Below, one piece after another: positions 47,876 through 57,313 of a stretch of DNA of 64,000 nt. Where the stretch lies: assembly GCF_000009625.1 (NCBI RefSeq), contig NC_002678.2, forward strand, positions 5,674,001-5,738,000. The letters run 5' to 3'. A program made the position numbers and the translations under genes. The stretch is from Mesorhizobium japonicum MAFF 303099 (GTDB lineage Bacteria > Pseudomonadota > Alphaproteobacteria > Rhizobiales > Rhizobiaceae). Position 1 is the first letter of the stretch. Each line of letters opens with the position of its first letter. The notes beneath the pieces were generated by a model that saw only the letters and a program-made list of their open reading frames with translations, did no database searches and had not been told where the DNA came from.

Positions 47876-49276
47876 ATGGTTGAACCTGCTCTCTCGCTAA
47901 ATGAAACCGGCGCCCCCACCAATGAGCGGTTTCATCTGATTCAGGCCGCCCCTCTGGCCGGCAGTATCGGTGCGGAAGCTCGCGAACTCATCACATCCTC
48001 GGAAGATATTTTCGTCACCGATCAGAGCGGAAGAAAACTGATCGACGGACCGGCAGGCATGTGGTGCATCAACGTGGGACATCGCAACCAAGCGCTGGCC
48101 GATACATTGCGCGACCAGGCAATGTCGATGACCTATTCAACGCCGTGGTATACAAGCAATGCTCCCGCGGAGAAGCTTGCGCAGATGCTCGCGGAGCGCG
48201 CGCCGGGTGACCTCAACCATGTCTTCTTGACGACTGGCGGTTCATCCGCGGTCGAAACAGCAATACGGCTCGTGCAATTCTACAACAACGTCCGCGGACT
48301 GCCGCAGAAGAAGTTGTTGATCTCACGCCAAGGAAGCTACCACGGCTCGACATACCTGACCGCGTCGCTGAACGGCCGCCCGCGTGATCACGACTGGATG
48401 GATGGCGCAGGCGATCTCGTCAGAAAGCTGACTTGCCCCAATCCCTTCCACCGACCGGCAAACTTGTCGCTGGAGGCGTTCGAAGATTTCCTCGTCAATG
48501 AGTTTCGCGCGCTCATCGAGCACGAGGGCGCCCAGCAGATCGCGGCTTTTATCGCCGAACCGATCCAGGCGAGCGGCGGGGTGTTGATGTCGCCGCCGAA
48601 CTATCTCAAGCGCATGCGAGCGCTCTGCACGGAAAATGACATTCTGTTTATCACTGACGAGGTCGTCACCGCTTTCGGGCGGCTCGGCCATATCTTCGCA
48701 TCGCAGGACGTGTTCGGAATTCAGCCGGATATGATCACTTTCGCTAAAGGTGTCACGTCAGGGTATTTTCCCCTTGGTGGCGTCATGGTGTCGGATCGCT
48801 TGCTCAGCGAACTTCGCCGTCTGAACCATCCCAAAGCAAACTTCGTGCATGGTCTGACCTATTCCAGTCATCCCATCGGCTGCGCGGTGGCAATCCGCAA
48901 TATCGAACTGCTGGAAGATGGTCTCCTCCATCACGCGCGTGAAATAGGTCCCTACTTTCAAGAGCAGTTACGGACGCTCGAGGAACTACCCCTCGTAGGC
49001 GAGGTGCGCGGGGCCGGACTGATGGCGGGGATTGAATGTGTTGCCGATGCCAAGACGGAGGATCGTCTTGATCTCGACCTGACCGTCGGTAAGCGCATCG
49101 ATTTTCATTGCCAGGAGAATGGATTGCTTGTCCGGCCCCTGATCAATATGTGCGTGATGTCGCCGCCGCTGACAATCAGCCGTTCGCAAATCGACATGAT
49201 GACCGATGCTCTTCGCAAGGGGATTGAAGCCACCGCGGATGACCTGATCCGTGAGGGACTTTGGAAGCCGGCATGA
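47876..49276 (+). CDS. Class III PLP aminotransferase, probably polyamine/omega type
   Basis: A 466-aa pyridoxal-phosphate aminotransferase. GAGG lies 7 nt before the ATG at 47876. It shows GPAGMWCINVGHRN, the phosphate-binding LTTGGSSAVETAIRLVQFYN, SRQGSYHGSTYLTASL, the Asp of FITDEVVTAFGR and the Schiff-base Lys in ITFAKGVTSGYFPLGGV. Relatives act on putrescine, spermidine or taurine and pyruvate. The neighbouring polyamine importer and aldehyde dehydrogenase point to conversion of a diamine to an aminoaldehyde. It is the first gene of the operon, and the IS lies immediately upstream. Confidence 0.88.
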   Translation: MVEPALSLNETGAPTNERFHLIQAAPLAGSIGAEARELITSSEDIFVTDQSGRKLIDGPAGMWCINVGHRNQALADTLRDQAMSMTYSTPWYTSNAPAEKLAQMLAERAPGDLNHVFLTTGGSSAVETAIRLVQFYNNVRGLPQKKLLISRQGSYHGSTYLTASLNGRPRDHDWMDGAGDLVRKLTCPNPFHRPANLSLEAFEDFLVNEFRALIEHEGAQQIAAFIAEPIQASGGVLMSPPNYLKRMRALCTENDILFITDEVVTAFGRLGHIFASQDVFGIQPDMITFAKGVTSGYFPLGGVMVSDRLLSELRRLNHPKANFVHGLTYSSHPIGCAVAIRNIELLEDGLLHHAREIGPYFQEQLRTLEELPLVGEVRGAGLMAGIECVADAKTEDRLDLDLTVGKRIDFHCQENGLLVRPLINMCVMSPPLTISRSQIDMMTDALRKGIEATADDLIREGLWKPA

Positions 49277-49435
49277 TCCGGCCGCCTGCCTTCCTTTTAG
49301 GCAGGGCAGATGGCTAGACGACAACCAACCAGCCTGAACATTTTTGAAGCCGGGCCTGAAGCTCCATCGGATGCCCTTCAGGTGCTGAAGCGTTGGAACA
49401 CCGGACTATCGAGCCAGAAACCAAGCGAGAGCCAA

Positions 49436-50464
49436 ATGAAACTCACCGCAACGTCCGCCGCGTTAATTCTGGGCCTGAGCACCACCGTCGCCCTGGCTGA
49501 AGGCAATCTCAACATCTACAATTGGGGCGAGTACACCAGCCCCGAATTGATCGACAAATTCTCAAAGACCTACAACATCCATGTGACGCAGACGGATTTC
49601 GATTCCAACGACACCGCACTTGCCAAGGTGCGTCAGGGTTCCTCCGGGTTCGACGTCGTGGTTCCCTCGCAGAGCTTCATCCCCACCTATATTCAAGAAG
49701 GGCTGCTTGCCGAGACAAATCCGGGGCAGATGGAAAATGCCAAGAACCTCGAAGAGAGGTGGCGGAATCCCGCTTTCGACCCAGGACGAAAATATTCCGT
49801 GCCGTGGCTTTGGTATACCAGCGGCGTAAGCGTCAATACGTCCGTCTTCAAAGGCGACATAAATACCTGGAAGGTGATTCTGGATCCGCCGGCTGAATTG
49901 AAGGGAAAGATCAATATCGTTCCCGAGATGAACGATATCATGTTCGCCGCGATCAAGTTCGAAGGCGGAACATGGTGCACAAGCGATAAGGCCTTGCTCA
50001 CCAAGGTCCGCGACCGTCTCCTGGAGGCCAAGAAGAGCTGGCTGTCGATCGACTATTCCGGAACACTGAAAATGGCCTCCGGAGATGTTTCGGCTTCGCT
50101 TGACTGGAGTGGTTCCGCGTTGAAGCGCCGTACTCAAAATCACAGCATCGCCTATGGCCTTCCCAAAGAGGGCTTCACCTACGGCTCTGACAATGTGGTG
50201 GTTCTGAAGGATGCTCCAAATCTGGAGAACGCCAAGCTTTTTCAAAACTTCATTATGGCGCCCGAAAACGCGGCATTGAATTCGACCTTTGCCAAATATG
50301 GCGCGGCTATCATCGGTGCTGAAAAATACTACTCGGACGATATGAAGGGTGCGCCGGAGCTGACCATTCCCGACGATATGAAATCAAAGGGTGAGCTTCT
50401 GACGCTTTGCGACCCGAAGATCACGCAGCTCTACAGCCGTATCTGGCAGGACGTCCAGAAGTAG
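49436..50464 (+). CDS. Periplasmic polyamine-binding protein (PotD/PotF-like)
   Basis: A 342-aa solute-binding protein. The start at 49436 gives a clean signal peptide (MKLTATSAALILGLSTTVAL, cleavage at ALA/EG); the upstream frame adds only a non-hydrophobic tail. The mature protein begins NLNIYNWGEYTSPELIDKF, the hallmark of spermidine/putrescine receptors, and has DVVVPSQSFIPTYIQEGLL and SVPWLWYTSGVSVNT. It delivers the ligand to the PotABC-type transporter encoded next. The exact polyamine cannot be told. Confidence 0.9.
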   Translation: MKLTATSAALILGLSTTVALAEGNLNIYNWGEYTSPELIDKFSKTYNIHVTQTDFDSNDTALAKVRQGSSGFDVVVPSQSFIPTYIQEGLLAETNPGQMENAKNLEERWRNPAFDPGRKYSVPWLWYTSGVSVNTSVFKGDINTWKVILDPPAELKGKINIVPEMNDIMFAAIKFEGGTWCTSDKALLTKVRDRLLEAKKSWLSIDYSGTLKMASGDVSASLDWSGSALKRRTQNHSIAYGLPKEGFTYGSDNVVVLKDAPNLENAKLFQNFIMAPENAALNSTFAKYGAAIIGAEKYYSDDMKGAPELTIPDDMKSKGELLTLCDPKITQLYSRIWQDVQK

Positions 50465-50561
50465 CTGCTTCTATCGGTCCGCTGGCGATGTTTGCGCTGC
50501 ATTCGACGACAGCGTTTCCTATCGGCGGCATAACTCCTGAGTGATTCATTTTGGGGACACT

Positions 50562-51674
50562 ATGAAAGATGAATCTACGCCGGGCGTAGCCATCCGCTTG
50601 AACCAGGTTACCAAGACCTACGGTTCGGGAAACGCCGTCGTCACCGCGGTCAAAAGCACGACGCTGGACATCTTCAACAATGAGTTTTTCACATTGCTTG
50701 GGCCATCGGGCTGCGGAAAAACCACTCTATTGCGCCTGATAGGCGGTTTCGAATATCCGACGGCCGGCACCATCCTTCTCGGTGGCGAGGACATTGCATC
50801 GGTCCCTCCGTTCCAACGGCCCATCAACACCGTCTTCCAGAACTATGCTCTTTTCCCGCACATGACGGTTGCGCAGAACATCGGCTTTGGGCTGCGGATG
50901 CTCAAACGGCCCCGCCACGAAATCGCTGCCCGTGTCGATGAGATGTTGAAACTCGTGCGACTGGAGAATCTGTCCGATCGGCGAACAAGTCAGATATCGG
51001 GCGGCCAACAGCAGCGGGTCGCGCTGGCGCGCGCGCTCGCATCCGAGCCGAAGGTCTTGCTTCTCGACGAGTCACTTTCAGCGCTGGACTACAAACTCCG
51101 CAAGGAAATGCAGATGGAGCTCAAGTCACTCCAGGCTGCGACGGGGATCACTTTCATTTTCGTGACGCATGACCAGGAGGAGGCTTTGACGATGTCCGAT
51201 CGCGTCGCTGTGCTGTCTTCAGGCGAGATCATGCAAGTCGGAACCCCGCACGAAGTCTACATCAAGCCTGCAAATCACTTCGTCGCGAACTTCGTCGGTG
51301 AGACGAATTTCCTGCACGGGCGGGGGCTCAACTCGGATGACCGCGGGGCTGTGATCGATGTTCGAGGGGTCGGCGCCGTCGCTATCCCGACGAAGGACAG
51401 GGTTGCGCCCGGCCAACTGGTGAACATCGTCGTGCGGCCCGAGCATTTGCGAATTCTACCGTTGGCCCAGGAGCCGGCCGGCCAACTTACCGGTTCTGTG
51501 AAAGCGGTAAGCTTCTGCGGTGCCGAAACGCAGTACACAGTCGAATTGAGCCGAGGCGCCGCTGTTGTCACGGTCCGTAAGTATAATACGCCGGAGGAAA
51601 ATCTCCCCATCGTGATCGGCGACGAGGTCTCGGTGAATTTCACACCGAACTCAGCCCAGATCCTGCCCGGTTGA
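50562..51674 (+). CDS. Polyamine ABC transporter ATPase (PotA-like)
   Basis: A 370-aa ATP-binding subunit starting at 50562 (MKDESTPGVAIRLNQVTKTY) with GGGGAC upstream. Walker A is LLGPSGCGKTTLLRL, the ABC signature ISGGQQQRVALARAL, and Walker B LLLDESLSALD, where Ser replaces the usual Pro after the catalytic Glu. A C-terminal TOBE domain (about 285-365) is typical of PotA/MalK-type importers. It is separated by 11 nt from the permease gene. Confidence 0.93.
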   Translation: MKDESTPGVAIRLNQVTKTYGSGNAVVTAVKSTTLDIFNNEFFTLLGPSGCGKTTLLRLIGGFEYPTAGTILLGGEDIASVPPFQRPINTVFQNYALFPHMTVAQNIGFGLRMLKRPRHEIAARVDEMLKLVRLENLSDRRTSQISGGQQQRVALARALASEPKVLLLDESLSALDYKLRKEMQMELKSLQAATGITFIFVTHDQEEALTMSDRVAVLSSGEIMQVGTPHEVYIKPANHFVANFVGETNFLHGRGLNSDDRGAVIDVRGVGAVAIPTKDRVAPGQLVNIVVRPEHLRILPLAQEPAGQLTGSVKAVSFCGAETQYTVELSRGAAVVTVRKYNTPEENLPIVIGDEVSVNFTPNSAQILPG

Positions 51675-51685
51675 GAGGTGTAGAG

Positions 51686-52597
51686 ATGGCAAGTCTTGAA
51701 GCAGTCCGGTCAAAATCAGCAAGCCGAACGCGATGGCTTTTGATCAGCCCCGCGGTTCTGGTCGTCATAATCGGTGCGATCGCACCCCTTCTGGTTATTG
51801 TGACGTATTCATTCTTGACCCCTGGTCCGACCGGCGGCGTGAACTACACTCTATCTTTCGATGCTTGGACGCGCGTCCTTTTTGACCGCGATGTCTTCGA
51901 CGACACGCTGACGCTGTCAGGGACGAACCTCGAGATTTTGCTGCGCTCGCTTCTCCTGTCGCTGGCAACCACGGTTCTGTGCCTGCTCGTGGGATTTCCC
52001 ACCGCCTATTTCATCGCGACCCGCAATCCGCTCAACCGGGAAGTATGGCTTTTGCTCGTCACCGTTCCGTTCTGGACAAATCTCCTGATCCGCACGTTCG
52101 CCATACAGGATCTGATCCGCAACGAAGGGATCATCAATACACTTCTGATCAAGGCTGGTTTTATTTCCGAACCAATACAAATGCTGTTTACGAATTTCGC
52201 GATTTGTCTCGGACTTGTCTACGTCTACCTGCCTCTCATGATCCTGCCTGTCTACGCAAGTCTGGAAAGGCAGGACCGAAGCCTGCTCGAGGCGGCGTCC
52301 GACCTGTACGCTCGTCCAGTCAATGTGCTTCGCGAAATCATCGTACCACTTGCCAAGCCCGGCATCATCGCCGGCTCCATTCTTGTGTTCATCCCTGCAA
52401 TCGGAACCTATGTCACTCCTATCCTGCTCGGTGGCGGCAGAAATCTTATGATTGGCAACTACATCGAATTTCAGTTCGGCCAAGGTCGCGATTGGCCCTT
52501 CGGCTCCGCGCTTTCGCTGGCCCTGATGGCCATCGTGATGGTGGCGCTTCTCGTCTACATCCGGCATGGCGACAGCCACGGACACGAACATGGCTAA
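51686..52597 (+). CDS. Polyamine ABC transporter permease 1 (PotB-like)
   Basis: A 303-aa inner-membrane permease starting at 51686 (MASLEAVRSKSASRTRWLL), with GAGGTG upstream. Six hydrophobic segments are visible (for example LLISPAVLVVIIGAIAPLLV and LVYVYLPLMILPVYASL). The EAA-type loop that docks on the ATPase reads LLEAASDLYARPVNVLREII. The His-rich C-terminus (HGDSHGHEHG) is unusual. It overlaps the next permease gene. Confidence 0.9.
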   Translation: MASLEAVRSKSASRTRWLLISPAVLVVIIGAIAPLLVIVTYSFLTPGPTGGVNYTLSFDAWTRVLFDRDVFDDTLTLSGTNLEILLRSLLLSLATTVLCLLVGFPTAYFIATRNPLNREVWLLLVTVPFWTNLLIRTFAIQDLIRNEGIINTLLIKAGFISEPIQMLFTNFAICLGLVYVYLPLMILPVYASLERQDRSLLEAASDLYARPVNVLREIIVPLAKPGIIAGSILVFIPAIGTYVTPILLGGGRNLMIGNYIEFQFGQGRDWPFGSALSLALMAIVMVALLVYIRHGDSHGHEHG

Positions 52598-53396
52598 AGC
52601 GTTCCCGGTAACCCACCAGCGCGGCTTCGGCACTGTCGCCATCACAACGTTCATTTTCCTCTACGCACCATTGGCAGTCGCGCTCGTTTTTGCGTTCAAT
52701 GCCGGGACCAGTCCTGCGAAATGGGGAGGATTTTCGCTTCGATGGTTTCAAAGCGCCGCAAACAATCAGCAAGTGATCAGCGCCTCTATTCTGTCGCTGA
52801 AACTTGCCGCCATATCGGCCACCTTGTCGACAGCGTTGGCGACGCTGGCCGCATTGGCCATGAGCCGGACCCCAAGGTTTCGAGGGTGGACATTAGCCTA
52901 TAGTGCAATCTCGGTTCCGCTGATGGTGCCTGAGATCGTTACCGCCGTCGCGCTGCTGATTGTAACCGCTACAATTCGCGGCTGGACCGGCTATTCTGGT
53001 CTCGGATACCTGATCCTGGCGCACACGGCGTTCTGCGTGCCGTTCGCCTATCTCCCGATCCGTGCCCGCCTCCAGACGATGGACATAAGCCTGGAACGTG
53101 CTGCCGGCGACCTGTACGCATCGCCATGGAACGCGTTTCGCTTCGTCACGATGCCTTTGCTTTTCCCAGGCATTCTGGCGGGCTTCATCCTCGCCTTTGT
53201 CACGTCGCTGGACGACGTCGTGATCACCGAATTTGTAAAGACGGCCGGCCAGGACACCCTGCCTACTTATATGCTTGGCCAGGTGCGTCGCACGATTACT
53301 CCTGAGGTCAACGCAATAGCGGCCGTTTTCTTGCTGATCTCCGTGGCGCTTGTCATTTGCATCTACGTCGTCAACCAGCGAACGAAGATCAATTGA
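52590..53396 (+). CDS. Polyamine ABC transporter permease 2 (PotC-like)
   Basis: A 268-aa second permease. I favour the ATG at 52590 (MAKAFPVTHQRGF), overlapping the first permease by 8 nt; an ATG at 52566 would add eight residues. Transmembrane segments include TFIFLYAPLAVALVFAFNAG, and the docking loop is LERAAGDLYASPWNAFRFVT. With the receptor, ATPase and first permease it completes a PotFGHI/PotABCD-type importer. Confidence 0.9.
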   Translation: MAKAFPVTHQRGFGTVAITTFIFLYAPLAVALVFAFNAGTSPAKWGGFSLRWFQSAANNQQVISASILSLKLAAISATLSTALATLAALAMSRTPRFRGWTLAYSAISVPLMVPEIVTAVALLIVTATIRGWTGYSGLGYLILAHTAFCVPFAYLPIRARLQTMDISLERAAGDLYASPWNAFRFVTMPLLFPGILAGFILAFVTSLDDVVITEFVKTAGQDTLPTYMLGQVRRTITPEVNAIAAVFLLISVALVICIYVVNQRTKIN

Positions 53397-53448
53397 GTTC
53401 TCACTTTCTCACATCCTGTCTTGTTACCTGCAACGTGGGCAATGCTTT

Positions 53449-54489
53449 ATGAAAACGATTTTCTCGCCGATACAGCTGAAACACCAGGGTCAATTTGAAT
53501 TTTACAATGGCGCTGTTGTCGAGGGTTACGAGAACACATCGCGCGCAACGTTCATAACAAGCCGGATCGAGGAGGTGCGTCTCGGACCCGTTCTTAACCC
53601 ACGGCCGCAGTCCCTGGATACCGCCAAACGGATTCACTCACCTACCTATCTCGACTTCATAGCGTCAGCGTGGAGGCTTTGGCGGGACGCTGGACGGACG
53701 GGTACGGCTCTTCCCTACGCTTGGCCGGCGAGAGGCCGATACAAGGATGTAGCGCCAGACTCTATCGATGCCCAGCTGGGACAATATTCCATCGATGCCA
53801 GCACAGGGTTTGTTGAAGGCACCTGGGAAGCCGTCAAGGCTTCGCACGACAGCGCCCTGACCGCGGCAGATTTGATCATCGAGGGCGAACAGGCTTGTTT
53901 TGCCCTTTGCCGTCCGCCCGGCCATCATGCCGGAACCGATTTCAATGGCGGATACTGTTTCGTCAACAATGCTGCCGTCGCCGCGCAACGGCTGCTGGAC
54001 GGTGGCGCTTCGCGCGTGACCATTCTGGACATCGACTATCACCATGGCAACGGCACACAAGAGATATTCTACGCCCGCGGTGACGTTCAGGTTGTCAGCC
54101 TGCACGCCGATCCCCGCAATGATTATCCGTTTTTTGCCGGCTATGCGGATGAACGAGGCTCCGGCAGCGGAGAGGGGTTCAACATCAACATACCGCTTCC
54201 GCATGGCACCGATTGGGCGCAATGGGAGGGCGCACTTGACTTCGCGCTTGGCAGCGTCCGGCAGTTTGGCCCTGACGTAGTCGTCATCTCCCATGGCGTT
54301 GACACCTTCGAGGGCGATCCGATTAGTCGCTTCCGACTTTCCCACGACCATTTTCCGCTTATCGGCGCCCGCCTGGCAGGCCTTCAGACGAAAACCCTGT
54401 TCGTTCTGGAAGGCGGCTATGCCGTCGAAGACGTCGGCATCAATGTTGTCGGGGTTCTTTCTGGCTATGAAGATGCCATCCGCCGCTGA
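53449..54489 (+). CDS. Acetylpolyamine amidohydrolase (class II HDAC family)
   Basis: A 346-aa zinc amidohydrolase of the histone deacetylase superfamily. By hand alignment to Mycoplana ramosa acetylpolyamine amidohydrolase, all catalytic residues are present one position later: His159/His160 (CRPPGHHAG), zinc ligands Asp196 and His198 (LDIDYHHGNGTQ) and Asp285 (SHGVDTFEGDP), and Tyr324 (EGGYAVEDVG). Glu17 also matches. Two loop acidic residues differ (Glu106 is Asp here, Glu117 is Ser), so the preferred polyamine may differ. It should deacetylate imported acetylpolyamines before transamination. The ribosome site is weak. Confidence 0.88.
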   Translation: MKTIFSPIQLKHQGQFEFYNGAVVEGYENTSRATFITSRIEEVRLGPVLNPRPQSLDTAKRIHSPTYLDFIASAWRLWRDAGRTGTALPYAWPARGRYKDVAPDSIDAQLGQYSIDASTGFVEGTWEAVKASHDSALTAADLIIEGEQACFALCRPPGHHAGTDFNGGYCFVNNAAVAAQRLLDGGASRVTILDIDYHHGNGTQEIFYARGDVQVVSLHADPRNDYPFFAGYADERGSGSGEGFNINIPLPHGTDWAQWEGALDFALGSVRQFGPDVVVISHGVDTFEGDPISRFRLSHDHFPLIGARLAGLQTKTLFVLEGGYAVEDVGINVVGVLSGYEDAIRR

Positions 54490-54529
54490 GCCAATGGCAA
54501 GAACGAACAACAATCTTACTGGAGCAAGC

Positions 54530-55963
54530 ATGCAGTCCGACAACGCGTCGAAATTCTATATCGATGGACAATGGGTCATGCCAGGCGGTGCTGGCCGAAT
54601 GGACGTGGTCAATCCCGCGACCGAACAATCGTTCATGCAGATTGCGATCGGCACCACCGAAGATGCGGATTTGGCCGTGCAAGCTGCTTTCGAGGCTTTC
54701 CCGACTTTTTCACAAACGAGCAGGACCGAGCGAGTGGAACTCCTGCGCAATGTCCTACGATGCTACAATGATCGCTACGACGATATTGCGCGAGCCGTCA
54801 GCACGGAACTCGGTGCACCCTTGAAATTTGCCCGGGAGGCCCAAGCATGGGCAGGGCAGATTCATTTGGAATCGACAATCGCCGCTCTCGAAGCATTCAG
54901 CTTCGACGAGCTCCACGGAAGCTCGATGATCACCTGGGAGCCTATCGGCGTTTGCGCGCTCATCACGCCGTGGAATTGGCCCCTGAACCAGATTGTCTGC
55001 AAGGTCGCGCCGGCTCTTGCCGCGGGCTGTACAGTCGTTCTGAAGCCGTCCGAGTTGGCGCCCCTCAGTGCGATCATCTTCGCGGAAGTGCTCGAAGAAG
55101 CCGCAATACCCAAGGGTGTCTTCAACCTGATCAATGGGACAGGACCTGAGGTCGGACAGTATCTCGCAGGTCATCCTCGCGTCGATATGGTGTCCTTCAC
55201 GGGATCCACGCGCGCGGGCATCATGGTCGCCAAAACTGCCGCTGAAACTGTCAAGCGCGTGGCTCAGGAGTTGGGCGGAAAATCGGCCAATATCGTGCTG
55301 GCCGACGCTGACCTGGAGAATGCGGTCGTCAAGGGTGTCGAGGCGTGTTTCAGCAATTCGGGCCAATCTTGCGACGCGCCGACGCGCCTTTTGATCCCGG
55401 CCGATCGCCATGCCGAGGCGCTCGACATCGCGAGGCGGGTCGCCGCCGCCACCCGCGTCGGAGATCCTTCAAGTGAAGATACCGATATGGGACCTGTGAT
55501 CAGCCAGCAGCAATTCGACAAGATCCAGCGGATGATTGGTCTTGGCATCGAGGAAGGCGCCACTTTGGTTGCAGGCGGACCAGGCAAACCTGAGGGTCTC
55601 GATGTTGGCTTCTACGTCAAGCCAACGATCTTCGGTGGCGTTACGCCGGAGATGACCATTGCCCGCGAGGAAATTTTTGGTCCGGTCCTTTCGATTATTC
55701 CCTACGATACCGAGGCGGACGCCATACGGATCGCGAACGACTCGATCTACGGCCTGGCCGCCTACGTGCAAGGCGGCAGTCTGGAAGGAGCAAGAGCGGT
55801 CGCACGCAAACTGCAAGCCGGCTCAGTCTACGTCAACTATGCGCCGTGGGATACGCATGCACCGTTCGGCGGTTACAAACAGTCCGGGAATGGCCGCGAG
55901 TACAGCCATTGGGGAATACGCGACTTTATGGAGGTCAAGGGGATTGTAGGTTGGGGGGCGTGA
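54530..55963 (+). CDS. NAD(P)-dependent aldehyde dehydrogenase
   Basis: A 477-aa aldehyde dehydrogenase starting at 54530 (MQSDNASKFYIDGQWVMPGG) with GGAG 6 nt upstream. Active-site motifs are TPWNWPLNQIVCKVAPALAA with the oxyanion Asn, QELGGKSANIVLADADLENA with the general-base Glu, and FSNSGQSCDAPTRL with the nucleophilic Cys. In this operon it most likely oxidises the aminoaldehyde formed by the aminotransferase, for example 4-aminobutanal to GABA; that is from context. Confidence 0.9.
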   Translation: MQSDNASKFYIDGQWVMPGGAGRMDVVNPATEQSFMQIAIGTTEDADLAVQAAFEAFPTFSQTSRTERVELLRNVLRCYNDRYDDIARAVSTELGAPLKFAREAQAWAGQIHLESTIAALEAFSFDELHGSSMITWEPIGVCALITPWNWPLNQIVCKVAPALAAGCTVVLKPSELAPLSAIIFAEVLEEAAIPKGVFNLINGTGPEVGQYLAGHPRVDMVSFTGSTRAGIMVAKTAAETVKRVAQELGGKSANIVLADADLENAVVKGVEACFSNSGQSCDAPTRLLIPADRHAEALDIARRVAAATRVGDPSSEDTDMGPVISQQQFDKIQRMIGLGIEEGATLVAGGPGKPEGLDVGFYVKPTIFGGVTPEMTIAREEIFGPVLSIIPYDTEADAIRIANDSIYGLAAYVQGGSLEGARAVARKLQAGSVYVNYAPWDTHAPFGGYKQSGNGREYSHWGIRDFMEVKGIVGWGA

Positions 55964-56071
55964 CGGTCGTCCCCCGACACCTCAAAACCGCCGCAAGAGG
56001 ACGTCTGAAGCCAGTGAACGCGGAGGATACGGAGCAACTGCGGTGACGATGCGGGACGCCCCTCGGGAACG

Positions 56072-56971
56072 CTAACCCTTCAGGGTCTGAGAGGGTGTTT
56101 CGCCGAAAAGCGACTTGTAGCGCAGCGCAAAGCGGCTCCAGTGAAAAAAGCCCCAATCCATTGCTATGTCGGATACCTTCCGCGGCGAACAACGAGCGTG
56201 CAGCAAGTCGCGGCGGGCGCCGTTCAAGCGAAGCATCATCAGGATTCTGTCGAGAGGGATCTGCGTGAAACTTTGGCAGGATGCCCTGAGGTTGAAGGCC
56301 GATACACCAAGATCTCGCGACAGCGACTTCACCGAATGGGGCATATCAGGCGCATCGAAAATTCGATCGCGGATCTTTCTATAGATTTGTTCTGTCTGCG
56401 CTATGTGCGGCGTTTGGCGAACGAGGCTTTTCTGGAAAAGCAGCTCGAAACGATCTGTAATGACGTCCGCGAGCACGCCGTCGAATTTTCCCCAGGCGCA
56501 CGGATGCGATTGTTGGCGAGCGCCTCCAAGCAACGACAGCAGCCAGTCTGCAAGAAAAGCCGCATTCTCTAGAGGGGGTTCGACAAGCTCCGCTATTCTG
56601 CTGCGGTCCTCGTCCGCAACAGCATCGCGCCTTAGGACGAGCATCAGCAGGTCGCTATCGGCGTCCATGAACCCGATGCGATTGGTCCAGTTTAAGGCGA
56701 AACCTGAAACGCCGGTCGCTTTTTCGCCGCGGACCAATTCACTTCGATCGCGTTTAGGGTAGTAATAGAAAATCATGCTGCCTTCCGGCGCCGAGAACAT
56801 TTGTTCCGTGCCGACACTGATGGTCTCGCGCAAAATCTCCACGCCTGGGAGCAGGATAGCCATGGTTCGACCGTCATAGCCGCCGGTCGAAACCTGTCGG
56901 TATTCCTGCCGCCAACCTGGCAAGGACGCTTCCTGCTCCGTTGCGTCATGGAAGGTGGTCTCAAAAAACAC
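56072..56971 (-). CDS. AraC-family transcriptional regulator
   Basis: A 299-aa regulator starting at a GTG (56971), with AGGAGG about 11 nt upstream. The C-terminal 100 residues hold the two AraC helix-turn-helix units: SVKSLSRDLGVSAFNLRASC, and ISDIAMDWGFFHWSRFALRY in slightly different form (VSDIAMDWGF), ending GETPSQTLKG. The N-terminal domain (about 1-190) resembles AraC ligand-binding-like cupin domains. It is convergent with the polyamine cluster and is its best candidate regulator. Confidence 0.88.
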   Translation of the reverse strand: MFFETTFHDATEQEASLPGWRQEYRQVSTGGYDGRTMAILLPGVEILRETISVGTEQMFSAPEGSMIFYYYPKRDRSELVRGEKATGVSGFALNWTNRIGFMDADSDLLMLVLRRDAVADEDRSRIAELVEPPLENAAFLADWLLSLLGGARQQSHPCAWGKFDGVLADVITDRFELLFQKSLVRQTPHIAQTEQIYRKIRDRIFDAPDMPHSVKSLSRDLGVSAFNLRASCQSFTQIPLDRILMMLRLNGARRDLLHARCSPRKVSDIAMDWGFFHWSRFALRYKSLFGETPSQTLKG

Positions 56972-57313
56972 GTCGCGCGCACCTCCTGCACTACTCTGAA
57001 GAAATTAGCGCCGAGCCCTGGGTTGGAGAAAATTCAGGACAAGACATCACTCGTTGGCCTGTCTGCTATCCTAGCGCGGGACGTCGCTCGTCGCTACCTT
57101 ACCACGCTCCGATTTCAGCCTGACCTGCGATCGTACTATCACCGGATCATTGACCTCTATCCTTCCCGTTTCGGGTCAGTGCCCACTTATTGGGCATTTT
57201 GTATCGTTTCGGAGTCCATCGCGTCGGATGGCCCTCGCCGTTGGCGGGGGGCCACCACCTGATGCGGCTGCAGAAGCTGATGGTCATCGCCGCGAGCGCT
57301 GCCTCATGGACGT
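56972..57313. other. Gap between the AraC and LysR genes
   Basis: 342 nt between the AraC start and the LysR stop. It holds the AraC promoter (AGGAGG near 56985) and a small hairpin (GTGCCCACTTATTGGGCAT at 57179-57197). Short frames show no domain. It may mark the join between the polyamine and DMSP clusters. Confidence 0.45.
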
